From: a virus | DNA: 25,150 nucleotides | Direction: 5' to 3' (one strand) | IMG/VR virus record: IMGVR_UViG_3300006735_000227 | Span: 1 to 25,150 of that record | Part shown: positions 1 to 7,171 of the stretch, in pieces | How the letters are laid out: the number at the start of each line of letters is the position of its first letter | Position numbering within the stretch: the stretch's first letter is position 1 | The notes under the pieces: model-generated | What the model saw: only the letters and a program-made list of their open reading frames with translations | Database searches by the model: none | What the model was told of the DNA's origin: nothing | Translations under genes and position numbers: made by a program

Positions 1-17
1 AAAATATCTTCCCACAT
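1..17 (-). CDS. Start of a truncated gene, first five codons only
   Basis: Only the ATG at 15-17 and the codons for MWEDI lie in the window; the rest runs off the left edge. The start sits 5 bases after the stop codon of the 59-aa gene and is preceded by GTGAT, a match to the Shine-Dalgarno core used elsewhere here. Its first 17 bases match the first 17 bases of the 123-aa gene (559-575) at 16 positions, so the two proteins may share an N-terminal motif or be paralogues. No function can be assigned from five codons. Confidence 0.5.
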
Positions 18-22
18 AGTAA

Positions 23-202
23 TCACTTCTTTTTAGATTTATTACCCCAATTAGCCGCACCAACTTTGCGACATTGAACCAAAGCACCTGAAGCGTATGC
101 GGACGGCCATTTTTTATAGCGCGACCTGACCTTGTGATAACAAGCATCCTTCTTGGTTTTTTTCTTCTTTCTTTTGAGAACTCCGGTCCAATCATCAACC
201 AT
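23..202 (-). CDS. Small basic protein of a family widespread in phages (59 aa)
   Basis: A 59-residue, lysine/arginine-rich protein. Residues 1-18 are very basic (a run of K and R at 10-18), followed by a conserved core containing CYHKVRSRYKKWPSAYAS and LVQCRKVGAANWGNKS. I recognise this core from small proteins of unknown function common in marine phages and some large DNA viruses. The two cysteines (21 and 44) and the aromatic/basic pattern suggest a compact nucleic-acid- or metal-binding fold, which is inference. The start is 1 base after the stop of the 123-aa gene and is preceded by GGTGAT, so the two are translationally linked. The gene lies at the end of the second capsid transcription unit, suggesting a late virion or packaging accessory. 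Confidence 0.85.
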   Translation of the reverse strand: MVDDWTGVLKRKKKKTKKDACYHKVRSRYKKWPSAYASGALVQCRKVGAANWGNKSKKK

Positions 203-203
203 C

Positions 204-575
204 TTACATCACCATCGTCGCCTGAATAGCCTTAATTTTATTCTTAGTCTCTTCAGATATTTTATTATTTCCGAAAAGACTTAGAGACAATTTATCTAGA
301 TATAATTTAAACCTTTTACAATCCATATTATTGATTAGTTTTATTTCATCATCAATAGAACTACTAGCACCCATCGGAACAAATGCTCCTGTAAGCATTG
401 ATTCCATAATTTTTATCAACTCTTCTTTAGCTTTGTCGCAACGCTCTTTATATGAAGATGTCTCGAATTCGTTTGTAGAAACCTCATACGGGTCTGTTCG
501 GTCTATTGCTATATTCTGTTCATCACCAAATATACGAACCGGCGTAACTCTATTTTTTAAAATATCTTTCCACAT
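204..575 (-). CDS. Hypothetical protein in the neck/tail gene block (123 aa)
   Basis: I do not recognise this protein. It starts MWKDILKNRV, then has a polar stretch with DRTDPYEVSTNEFE and a helical C-terminal half (KERCDKAKEELIKIMESM, then KRFKLYLDKLSLSLFG). It has no signal peptide or transmembrane segment. The start is supported by GAGGTG beginning in the TGA stop of the connector gene (TGAGGTGCAAGTATG). It sits directly downstream of a probable head-tail connector, so a neck, tail or head-completion role is the simplest contextual guess. Its first bases are nearly repeated at the start of the truncated gene at the left edge. Confidence 0.75.
   Translation of the reverse strand: MWKDILKNRVTPVRIFGDEQNIAIDRTDPYEVSTNEFETSSYKERCDKAKEELIKIMESMLTGAFVPMGASSSIDDEIKLINNMDCKRFKLYLDKLSLSLFGNNKISEETKNKIKAIQATMVM
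559..575 (-). repeat. Gene-start repeat, second copy at 1-17
   Basis: These 17 bases, encoding MWKDI, match bases 1-17, encoding MWEDI, at 16 of 17 positions. Both copies are at gene starts. The match ends at the window edge, so its true length is unknown. Confidence 0.5.
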
Positions 576-584
576 ACTTGCACC

Positions 585-1670
585 TCAGTTTCCATCAAGA
601 TAATACATTATACGTTTGTTCATCTTTAAAATCTTATCTACATCAGCTTTGTAAGAATCAAATTTACTCTTTAAATCAATACCTGCTTGTGAACCACCGG
701 AGTCTAATAAAACATATGAGTCATCCGAGGCAATCATTTCACAACAAACTAACTTAGTAGCAGCGTCTTCAATAGTAGCGGGAACACGGGGATTACCATA
801 TGTATACGTTACCTTTAATGCGTGTTTTTTATGTACCGGGAAATCGGAAACAAAGAAAATGTCTCCACTATCGCGTATATCCCACCAATTACCATTACGG
901 TCGTAAGTCTCCCTATCAGTAAAAGAACCGGCAGAAATGCCTGTTCCAGAGGTTGTAATGGTGCAAGAAGAACCATCGCTACCCGGTAGAAGAGAAACAA
1001 TGGTTACTGTATCATCTTCTTCAACGGCGGCATAGAAAAAATCAGAAATAGGAAGATTACCAGCAGAATCGTTTAGTGCCTTAGATGAAGTAGCACCCGT
1101 AAAGGGGGCAGTAACAGCAGGTGCTTGCTCATTAATTAAATAACATAATTCCTGTGCCGTAGTTCTAATACCAAATGATTTGTTAAATTTATCATCATGG
1201 GCATTTGTAGCGGCAAGGAGGTCCCAATGTAGGGAACCAACATCTAACCTAATTGATGTAATATTACTAATATCAGAAATAGTAACCTTACATGTAGCAG
1301 ATGCTAAATCTTTGTAATTCCCACCTTCCCAAGATTGTATACGAATAATCTTGCGAACGTGTTCGTTTTCTAATCGAACCTTACCCGCGTAATCTGCATA
1401 GGTATAGAGATATCTATCAAATAATTCAAAGTCATGAAACTCATTTTCAACTAGATTCTCTCTCCAAGAATCATTTGCAGCATGGTCAATGTAGTCCTCA
1501 CAACGTCGAATGAGGTCGCCCACTTCTGCAAGTGTGGGAGATGTGGAGGAAGAAAAGTCTGAAATGCCTAATAGTGCAGCAACCTTTACTGCTGTAGTAT
1601 AGGAACCTACACCATTGGTATAATTTGTTGCGTTTAAAGATGCATCTGACGGTGAAACTATTCTTACCAT
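585..1670 (-). CDS. Probable head-tail connector (adaptor) protein with a beta-rich insertion
   Basis: The first 75 or so residues are helical (VKVAALLGISDF, then LAEVGDLIRRCEDYIDHAAN). They resemble the N-terminal helices of gp6-like phage connectors, which form a ring below the portal. The C-terminal part (TIEDAATKLVCCEMIAS and a final long helix ending KRIMYYLDG) also fits such adaptors. Between them lies a long beta-rich region (about 100-255, with many S, T, G and D) not present in the minimal family, making this 361-aa protein much longer than typical connectors of about 100-200 aa. The start overlaps the stop of the upstream gene by one base (TAATG). Position after capsid genes supports the call. 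Alternative: another neck or tail-completion protein. Confidence 0.5.
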   Translation of the reverse strand: MVRIVSPSDASLNATNYTNGVGSYTTAVKVAALLGISDFSSSTSPTLAEVGDLIRRCEDYIDHAANDSWRENLVENEFHDFELFDRYLYTYADYAGKVRLENEHVRKIIRIQSWEGGNYKDLASATCKVTISDISNITSIRLDVGSLHWDLLAATNAHDDKFNKSFGIRTTAQELCYLINEQAPAVTAPFTGATSSKALNDSAGNLPISDFFYAAVEEDDTVTIVSLLPGSDGSSCTITTSGTGISAGSFTDRETYDRNGNWWDIRDSGDIFFVSDFPVHKKHALKVTYTYGNPRVPATIEDAATKLVCCEMIASDDSYVLLDSGGSQAGIDLKSKFDSYKADVDKILKMNKRIMYYLDGN

Positions 1671-3469
1671 TACTCTTCCTCCTGATATAATGAACTCGTT
1701 AACAAAGCGTCTAAAGCTGCTAGCCTTGTTCTAGTTATGTTAATCATAGAAATTAAGGCAGGTTCTAAAATTTCATTTCTAGCACCACGACCTGCAAGAC
1801 GAGTACTAAATCCTTGCATAAGTTTTTCTCTAGCTCTTTCATCTACAGTCTGTCGTCTAATATTTCTACTAAGAGTAGGTTCAATCTCTTGAGGTGCAAT
1901 TAGTTTTAAATTAAATTTAGTCATAGTCTCATTCATGTTAATTATTAATTCACCAACATATCTAGGATTGAGAGCAGGGCTTTCTAAAAGTTTAACCAAT
2001 ATTTTATTTTTAAACTTGGGGTCTTCCATCGCTTCTTCAACATAATTTTCAAGGAAATAATCAATCTTCTTTTTATTAGCATCTGTGGGAGCACTACGTA
2101 GGTCTTCTAATAAAGCATTGTATTCATCAAAGCCCGGAACTTCCATCTCTTCATCATCAACTTCTAGAGTATCTAGATTACCAAGACGACGCCTTAAGCC
2201 TCTAATTGTACTAGAAATATAATTTACATTTTCATCGGCGTCTTCAATATCTTCGATAATATCTTCTGTTTCGTCCCCTAACTCTAAAAGCTTACGAGAA
2301 AGTTCTCCTTGATAATTACCGGACTTAAACATATCTTGAACTTCCTTTCTTTTTTGTTGGTATAGTTCAATTAAAAGGTCAACGTATTCTAAAAGAGAGT
2401 TAGGTATTTTTTCTCTTCTTTGTAATAAACTACTAGCACGGCCCTCAAAATATTGAATTTTAGAGGCTATATTATTAGAGTATTTTTTCATATTAATTTT
2501 TGCTCGCCCCGCTAGTGGTAAAATATCACCAAGAATAATAGAATCATTGACTACCATATTATTTTCTCTTTCTAATAATGTATGTCCGGGGTAGTATATT
2601 TTACCAATATCCCACGGGTCAATTGTAAGGACGCCCTTAAATCTAAGATTATTCGTTTTATCCTTTAACCATTCTTCTACTGTTGCGGATTTGTTTCCAT
2701 CCGTAATCTGTAGTTTTTCATCGGGTTTCATAGTAGGTGTGTCTACCATTGTTCTACGACGCGCAACTGCACTTCTTGGGTCAGACCCTTCTTCTGTTCT
2801 TCCAGCGGGTGGTAAAGCGATTTTTTCGTCATATAGACCGGTCCTAGGTACGCTATACCTCCTCTTATAATCTTCATCAAGAGGGTCAAAGGAAGCATAT
2901 AATTTCCTAGCCTTATTATCTAGAATATCTTCAAAGGTAATATTTTTTTGGTCTGCATCGGCATTTTTAGCAGCGTCCTTTAGGTCTTGCGCTGAACCCT
3001 CAATAATTTCTTGAATCTTAGTATCTCTAAAATATTTTAATTCATCAATTTGCTCAAGAACCCTTTCCTTCTCATCACCTTCGAGACTACTAGCCTGACG
3101 GTTAAGTTCATTTATCTTAGTTGTAAACTTAAACCCTTGCTCTTCTTCTATTTCAGAAACAACCTTTCTTTCTAGAGAAGATAAGTTTTCCTGACTTAGA
3201 GTCTTAGCAGCCTTTGTAAAATCAAAGTGGTCTAGGAATTTCATGCGAAGAACCTTACCAAAGGTTTCTACATTGATTCTATCAAACTCAGAATCGTCAA
3301 AATCCCTTACATCATGCTCGCTTGAAAGCCAATTGATATACCTTCTAAGAAAAGGTCCCCTTTCTGTATTAGGGTTAATGTATTGTAACATTAGCCTTGC
3401 GGCCTGCTTTTCATCATAGGGTAGGTTGGGTTTTAAATCCGCACCTTCTAGGTCTTCAACACGGGTCAT
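1670..3469 (-). CDS. Large hypothetical, mostly helical protein in the capsid block (599 aa)
   Basis: Not recognised. The protein is strongly charged and mainly helical. Long predicted helices lie at about 105-175 (KTLSQENLSSLERKVVSEIE onward) and 340-445 (heptad-like leucines, LLIELYQQKRKEVQDMF). A proline/arginine-rich linker sits near 200-240. There is no signal peptide or membrane segment. The start is set by TGAGGTG overlapping the stop of the 96-aa gene, seven bases before the ATG. It lies between a small beta-rich structural protein and the probable connector and is likely co-transcribed from the promoter at 3802. A virion structural, internal-core or tail role is plausible from position only. 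It is one of five unassigned proteins of more than 400 aa in the window. Confidence 0.75.
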   Translation of the reverse strand: MTRVEDLEGADLKPNLPYDEKQAARLMLQYINPNTERGPFLRRYINWLSSEHDVRDFDDSEFDRINVETFGKVLRMKFLDHFDFTKAAKTLSQENLSSLERKVVSEIEEEQGFKFTTKINELNRQASSLEGDEKERVLEQIDELKYFRDTKIQEIIEGSAQDLKDAAKNADADQKNITFEDILDNKARKLYASFDPLDEDYKRRYSVPRTGLYDEKIALPPAGRTEEGSDPRSAVARRRTMVDTPTMKPDEKLQITDGNKSATVEEWLKDKTNNLRFKGVLTIDPWDIGKIYYPGHTLLERENNMVVNDSIILGDILPLAGRAKINMKKYSNNIASKIQYFEGRASSLLQRREKIPNSLLEYVDLLIELYQQKRKEVQDMFKSGNYQGELSRKLLELGDETEDIIEDIEDADENVNYISSTIRGLRRRLGNLDTLEVDDEEMEVPGFDEYNALLEDLRSAPTDANKKKIDYFLENYVEEAMEDPKFKNKILVKLLESPALNPRYVGELIINMNETMTKFNLKLIAPQEIEPTLSRNIRRQTVDERAREKLMQGFSTRLAGRGARNEILEPALISMINITRTRLAALDALLTSSLYQEEE

Positions 3470-3478
3470 TTACACACC

Positions 3479-3769
3479 TCAGTTATAGAGGACGTAAACT
3501 TCTAAACCTGACCAATTGTCAGCCTTTACGGTAATACCGACCTTGCAAACGATTTCAAAGCCGCGCTTATCATCACCATTAGGAGGTGCGGCGGTTGTGT
3601 GAATTTTAGCAATTTGGGGTGAAGGTGAAGTGGTTGTATCATCATCGAAAATATCAATGTAGGTATTGGGAGTTAAAGCCCCACCGCCGTACCAAATAAT
3701 ACCGTGGAATGTTCCACCTGCGGTCGAAATAACTGTGTCATCTGTAATCTTAACTGAACGTACTGGCAT
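3479..3769 (-). CDS. Small beta-rich structural protein, decoration-like (96 aa)
   Basis: A compact, beta-strand-rich protein with glycine turns (TAGGTFHGIIWYGGGA, then YIDIFDDDTTTSPSPQIAK) and a C-terminal strand GLEVYVLYN. This pattern is typical of small jelly-roll-like or decoration-like proteins found near phage capsid genes. The assignment rests on pattern and place, not on a specific family match. I place the start at the ATG at 3767-3769 because GGTGAT precedes it at normal spacing; a TTG six codons upstream keeps the frame but lacks such a site. Its own TATA box at 3802-3809 would give a leader of about ten bases, as expected for a strongly expressed late structural gene. Confidence 0.7.
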   Translation of the reverse strand: MPVRSVKITDDTVISTAGGTFHGIIWYGGGALTPNTYIDIFDDDTTTSPSPQIAKIHTTAAPPNGDDKRGFEIVCKVGITVKADNWSGLEVYVLYN

Positions 3770-3801
3770 AATATCACCTATCAACAAATAGTAATAGCAA
3801 G

Positions 3802-3809
3802 TATTTAAA
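3802..3809 (-). promoter_or_regulatory. Archaeal-type TATA box, second late promoter
   Basis: The minus strand reads TTTAAATA, a perfect match to the archaeal box A consensus TTTAWATA. It starts two bases after the TAA stop of the 107-aa gene. Its 3' end is 33 bases from the ATG of the 96-aa gene, so initiation about 25 bases downstream would give a very short leader carrying AGGTGAT. The layout mirrors the promoter before the protease gene. The purine-rich BRE upstream of the box is weak. Confidence 0.65.
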
Positions 3810-3810
3810 C

Positions 3811-4134
3811 TTACTCTTCCTCACCAAGAGCCAATGCTAAGAGAGTGGCCTTAGAATCAGAGAACTTGTAACTGATACCAAGACCCTTCAAGTGTGATTG
3901 AAGTTCTTTCTTAGTCATTGACTCAAGGTTTAGGGAAGGTTCTGAAGAGGCTTCCTCAACTTCGACAGTCTCTTCGACTACCGGAGAAGATTCCACCTCT
4001 TCAGATACCAACACAAATTTGTTGCGAAGATATAATGAGACATTATCTTCGGCCACATCAATTTCTTGATTGCCTAAGATATCTCTACCAAGAACGGTTT
4101 TTGTACCGCCCGATTTGTTAATCATTCGCACCAT
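3811..4134 (-). CDS. Acidic protein with C-terminal HeH/SAP-like motif (107 aa)
   Basis: The N-terminal half (about 1-45) is small and beta-rich. A very acidic linker of E, V and S follows (about 46-66). The C-terminus SMTKKELQSHLKGLGISYKF plus the following helix resembles HeH/SAP/Rho-N-like helix-extended loop-helix modules, which often bind DNA or protein and often occur in short proteins beside phage capsid and connector genes. The start uses GAGGTGAT, which begins inside the TGA stop of the 199-aa gene, with slightly longer spacing than its neighbours. It sits downstream of the capsid gene. A head-completion or DNA-end-binding role is possible but is inference. Confidence 0.65.
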   Translation of the reverse strand: MVRMINKSGGTKTVLGRDILGNQEIDVAEDNVSLYLRNKFVLVSEEVESSPVVEETVEVEEASSEPSLNLESMTKKELQSHLKGLGISYKFSDSKATLLALALGEEE

Positions 4135-4145
4135 ACCTAATCACC

Positions 4146-4745
4146 TCAGAGTAAACCGTATGCTCTAATTCTAAAGGTTCCAATGTCACCGTTCACAACC
4201 GCACCCGTTGAAAGAGTAGATGGTTCAAGAACCAAATATTCTCCGTTAGCGGCAAGTGAAGCCGTTTCTTGGAACAAAGCACCTGCGGTAGTTAACTTGG
4301 TATTTAATTTTACCAAGTTATTTTCCTGCCCTAAAACTTCAATATGACTAATTTGGGAAAGACCCAAATCCGATGCAAGTAGGGAAAGGTTATTTCCTAC
4401 AATCGTAATTTCGTCATTTGTAGCATCAGCAGAAACGGCTGAAACAACCATAGTATCAGCACCATCAATGCTAACAATTGTAACCTCACCATCGTTACTA
4501 CCGGTAGCAGAAGAACCTAGAGTAATGGTACTTCCTACCGAATAGGTTGTAGATGCGTTAAGAGCAGTTCCGCTTTGACGAGTAATCGTGTTTGTAGCGG
4601 CTACATAATTTACTGTTGTTGTTACAGACGCGGTAGCACCCTTTGTCACATTAAGGATAAAGTCCACATAGTAATAGTGCCCTTGAACCTTAGGAGCAGA
4701 AACCCCCGTATGGTCAGCGATAAATGTAATTGCATTCAATCCCAT
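4146..4745 (-). CDS. Beta-rich virion protein next to the major capsid gene (199 aa)
   Basis: The sequence is dominated by T, S, A, G and V with alternating hydrophobics, for example VTTTVNYVAATNTITRQSG and VTIVSIDGADTMVVSAV. That pattern indicates a beta-sandwich or Ig-like structural protein. There is no signal peptide, membrane helix or catalytic motif. It begins 9 bases after the capsid gene stop with the fused junction TGAGGTGATTAAATG, so it is translated with the capsid protein and likely at high level. Candidates are a head decoration protein, a head fibre, or a minor tail protein. The sequence does not decide among them; the neighbour favours decoration. Confidence 0.65.
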   Translation of the reverse strand: MGLNAITFIADHTGVSAPKVQGHYYYVDFILNVTKGATASVTTTVNYVAATNTITRQSGTALNASTTYSVGSTITLGSSATGSNDGEVTIVSIDGADTMVVSAVSADATNDEITIVGNNLSLLASDLGLSQISHIEVLGQENNLVKLNTKLTTAGALFQETASLAANGEYLVLEPSTLSTGAVVNGDIGTFRIRAYGLL

Positions 4746-4754
4746 TTAATCACC

Positions 4755-5993
4755 TCATTGAAGGTCCAAAATCTTGCCTTGTCCACGGAAGTAGGTACAC
4801 ATGGTTTCCGCAACGGTGCGGTAAAGTCCACGGTGTCCGAGTTTGCCGTGACCGAACACGTCAGCGTTAATACCGCCTTCGAAATACTCGGTTGGCTTAA
4901 GGGTACAAAGGAACAAGTGGTCAGTATCTAGAATAAGCATATCGCTTAGACCTGCACCACCGTTCGGCATATCCTTAACGGGGATAATCGGAATATCGTG
5001 GTATGTAGCAACACGGAAACCAACTTCGCGGCCTGCAACGCCCTTAATACCCGAATGGGTGGGGACGATTTCAGTACGACCCATGAAACGCTCTTGGGCC
5101 TGTAGAAGTTCACCAAGAGTTTGAATGGTGTCGTAGCCGGTTAGAATAACCTTCGGGTCACCACCGCGAGCCATAAGTTGACGTAGGGTGGTGTTTAGAA
5201 TGTTAACGGTTAGATTACGTTCTGTACCGGAGTTAGAATCAACGAATGCTTCTAGGAATGCAGTAGCAGAAGTACCGTCACGGGTTTGTCCGTAAAGGTC
5301 GTTCTTGTTAGCATAGTTAGACATAGCGTTGGTTTCAGCGTGGGTAGCAACAATCTTGTAAAGAGAAGTCAACATTTGGTCGGGTGTAGTTAAGGAACCG
5401 TGGTCAAGACCAACACCAGCGGTTGTGGTAAGGTCTTGGAGAACCATAGCGTTCATAACTTCAGCGTGAGTAATACCGACTTCTTCACGGTAGTTCTGCA
5501 TAAGGTCGCCAATACCGTCGTCAATACCACCCATCAACTGTGCAATCTCCGAAACTTCGAAGGTGTGTGCAACAGTCTTGGGGGTAATGCTGAGCACGTC
5601 GTAATCTGGCTTAACGTTAGTAATGCTAGAAAGAGCAACGTTTTCAGCAACGCCACCAAGTTGGTCAGCGTCACCGCTATCTGCGGTAGCATCGAATGTA
5701 TCGAGAGCACCACCAATTGCACGGCTCTTTAAGATACGCCAGCCAGAAGACTTCCACGGCTTCTTGGGAAGCATGGAAAGTGCGTTAATTTCTCGGTTAA
5801 TCATTGACCAAACTTTTTGTCCGTATACAATGTTGTATAGGGCGGTTGTTTGTGCGTCACCGGACGCACCTGTAGAAAAGTGGCGTCCTTCAATACCGGT
5901 GGTTGCGCCTGTTGACTTAAGTAGTCGGTCGCCGCCAAATGCACCGTATGTTGCTCGTTCTAAATCTTGAATTGTTTTATAATATCCTGTCAT
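4755..5993 (-). CDS. HK97-fold major capsid protein
   Basis: The 412-aa product has the layout of HK97-fold major capsid proteins: an N-terminal arm (TIQDLERATYGAFGG), an extended-loop-like region (LPKKPWKSSGWRILKSRA), a long spine-helix region (about 155-195) and mixed alpha/beta P and A domains ending in FEGGINADVFG and a C-terminal strand. It directly follows a prohead protease with scaffold, the canonical order. I choose the ATG at 5991-5993 because GAGG lies eight bases upstream; the in-frame GTG three codons earlier is part of that ribosome-binding site. There is no cleavable delta domain of the HK97 type, consistent with a scaffold supplied by the neighbouring gene. Codon use here looks richer in C and G than in the large unknown genes, as expected of a highly expressed gene. 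Confidence 0.85.
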   Translation of the reverse strand: MTGYYKTIQDLERATYGAFGGDRLLKSTGATTGIEGRHFSTGASGDAQTTALYNIVYGQKVWSMINREINALSMLPKKPWKSSGWRILKSRAIGGALDTFDATADSGDADQLGGVAENVALSSITNVKPDYDVLSITPKTVAHTFEVSEIAQLMGGIDDGIGDLMQNYREEVGITHAEVMNAMVLQDLTTTAGVGLDHGSLTTPDQMLTSLYKIVATHAETNAMSNYANKNDLYGQTRDGTSATAFLEAFVDSNSGTERNLTVNILNTTLRQLMARGGDPKVILTGYDTIQTLGELLQAQERFMGRTEIVPTHSGIKGVAGREVGFRVATYHDIPIIPVKDMPNGGAGLSDMLILDTDHLFLCTLKPTEYFEGGINADVFGHGKLGHRGLYRTVAETMCTYFRGQGKILDLQ

Positions 5994-6003
5994 CTTTTTC
6001 ACC

Positions 6004-6588
6004 TCAGTTTAATTTGTTAAATAAGTCGTGAGCCTCGCTCCACGACATTTCGTTCACACGGGAAAGGTCTTCTGTAATTTCAGCGTGGGCCTCAACCGAT
6101 TTTGCGATAGTAGCGTCACCCTCTTCTAAGGACTTGCGGAGAGCCATAAACTCATCCTTAAGTTGAGCAACTGCGTCAGCAGCGTCAAAGTCTTCCTTAG
6201 CAACACGGGCCTTCTCGGTTTCGAGTTCAGCGGTGTAGCGGGCTTCGAATTGTGCCTTAACTAAGTCATAGGCACGCTCTTCTTCACGCTCGGCACGGAA
6301 GGCTTCGTAGGCCTTCTCGATGTTAGCGGGAGAAAGGTCGAGTGTTTCAGCGTTAAGAGACTTCATCTCTTTTTCTTCACTATAGTCACCGGCTTCGTAG
6401 TCTTCAGACATATAGTCTGCGCTCTCTACTTCTTCGTCTTCCATCATCATTTCGTCTTTGTCATCTTGAGCGGTAGGCATGGATGAATCCATAGATTCTA
6501 CATCCTCTTCTTCTTTTACAAGAAGTTCCTTACGCAACTCAGTCATGACTTCGTTAAATTCTTCTAATGCTTTTTCAATTTCTGTCAT
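6004..6588 (-). CDS. Nested scaffold protein from internal start (194 aa)
   Basis: Within the protease gene and in the same frame, the minus strand carries AAAGGAGGATAAAACAATG. This is a full GGAGG Shine-Dalgarno eight bases before an ATG (codon 180). The site lies exactly at the junction between the protease domain and the acidic coiled-coil scaffold domain. It is stronger than the site at the gene's own start. The product would be scaffold without protease, the same strategy as lambda Nu3 inside gene C. The arrangement allows many scaffold copies per protease copy. That translation occurs here is inference from the sequence. Confidence 0.65.
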   Translation of the reverse strand: MTEIEKALEEFNEVMTELRKELLVKEEEDVESMDSSMPTAQDDKDEMMMEDEEVESADYMSEDYEAGDYSEEKEMKSLNAETLDLSPANIEKAYEAFRAEREEERAYDLVKAQFEARYTAELETEKARVAKEDFDAADAVAQLKDEFMALRKSLEEGDATIAKSVEAHAEITEDLSRVNEMSWSEAHDLFNKLN

Positions 6589-7125
6589 TGTTTTATCCTC
6601 CTTTACGATATCAAATTTGGCTTCGGGGTTAATGCCCTCTTCACAAATTGTGATTTCATGCAATTCAAGTTTATCAATTTCCTTGAATGTGCCTACATCA
6701 CTATCATGCTTGTTGGTCTTACTTAACGCCTGTCCACCGATTGAAAATGAACGTAGTCTACCCTTTCTTACATCTCGGGCAACTTCTCGTGCTTTCTCAA
6801 TATCATTTCTTAACTTTATCACTACAAAAAAACCTGTATCATCAACGCCTGTTTTTAGGACTTTTCCTTTGGAATTTGTATACTCATCGAGAACTTCACC
6901 AACTTGAACGTTAGAATGTGTAATCATAACGTTGCGGTATCGCTCCTCCTTCATAAATTTCTGAGCCGCTTCTTGAATAGCGGACAGAGTGATTTTATCA
7001 TTTTGCTTGTCTACTACATCTACTGATGCATATCCAGCGATAACTAAATCGTTATCTTCTTTTAGAATTACGAACTCACCACCATCGGTAAGTTCGGAAC
7101 CAAACATGGGAGTTTCTATCTGCAT
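6004..7125 (-). CDS. Prohead protease fused to scaffold domain
   Basis: Residues 1-175 form an HK97-type (S78/herpesvirus assemblin-like) prohead protease. Candidate catalytic residues are His70 in MITHSNVQVGEV and Ser126/Ser128 in GRLRSFSIGG, with His156 in ELHEITICEEGINPEA near the place of a third residue. Residues 180-373 are acidic, methionine-rich and coiled-coil, ending EMSWSEAHDLFNKLN, as expected for a scaffold with a capsid-binding tail. The protease would mature the capsid by cutting scaffold and possibly capsid arms. The start has only GAGG at short spacing (three bases), but a TATA box at 7162-7169 would put transcription start about 13-16 bases before it. A strong internal ribosome-binding site at codon 180 can make the scaffold alone. 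Confidence 0.8.
   Translation of the reverse strand: MQIETPMFGSELTDGGEFVILKEDNDLVIAGYASVDVVDKQNDKITLSAIQEAAQKFMKEERYRNVMITHSNVQVGEVLDEYTNSKGKVLKTGVDDTGFFVVIKLRNDIEKAREVARDVRKGRLRSFSIGGQALSKTNKHDSDVGTFKEIDKLELHEITICEEGINPEAKFDIVKEDKTMTEIEKALEEFNEVMTELRKELLVKEEEDVESMDSSMPTAQDDKDEMMMEDEEVESADYMSEDYEAGDYSEEKEMKSLNAETLDLSPANIEKAYEAFRAEREEERAYDLVKAQFEARYTAELETEKARVAKEDFDAADAVAQLKDEFMALRKSLEEGDATIAKSVEAHAEITEDLSRVNEMSWSEAHDLFNKLN
6597..6604 (-). promoter_or_regulatory. Internal ribosome-binding site for the nested scaffold
   Basis: The minus strand reads AAAGGAGG here, eight bases before the ATG at 6586-6588. It matches the 16S rRNA 3' end better than any other site in the capsid block. In the full-length protease it encodes VKED, a sequence that does not itself require this codon choice. 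Confidence 0.65.
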
Positions 7126-7161
7126 AATCCTCGCCTGTGCTATAGTGTCTCGTCAAAAGAC

Positions 7162-7169
7162 TATATAAA
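7162..7169 (-). promoter_or_regulatory. Archaeal-type TATA box, first late promoter
   Basis: The minus strand reads TTTATATA, a perfect archaeal box A. It lies in the 46-base gap between the ligase stop and the protease ATG, the largest intergenic gap in the window. Its 3' end is 37 bases from the ATG, so transcription would start near 7138-7141 and leave a short leader with GAGG. It probably drives the protease, scaffold, capsid, 199-aa and 107-aa genes. I saw no poly-T terminator for the ligase transcript in the gap. Confidence 0.65.
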
Positions 7170-7171
7170 GG

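Noticed and set aside
7126-7171. Hairpin terminator after the ligase gene
   Set aside because: Only a four-base GTCT/AGAC pairing is present and there is no T-run; the promoter explains the gap better.
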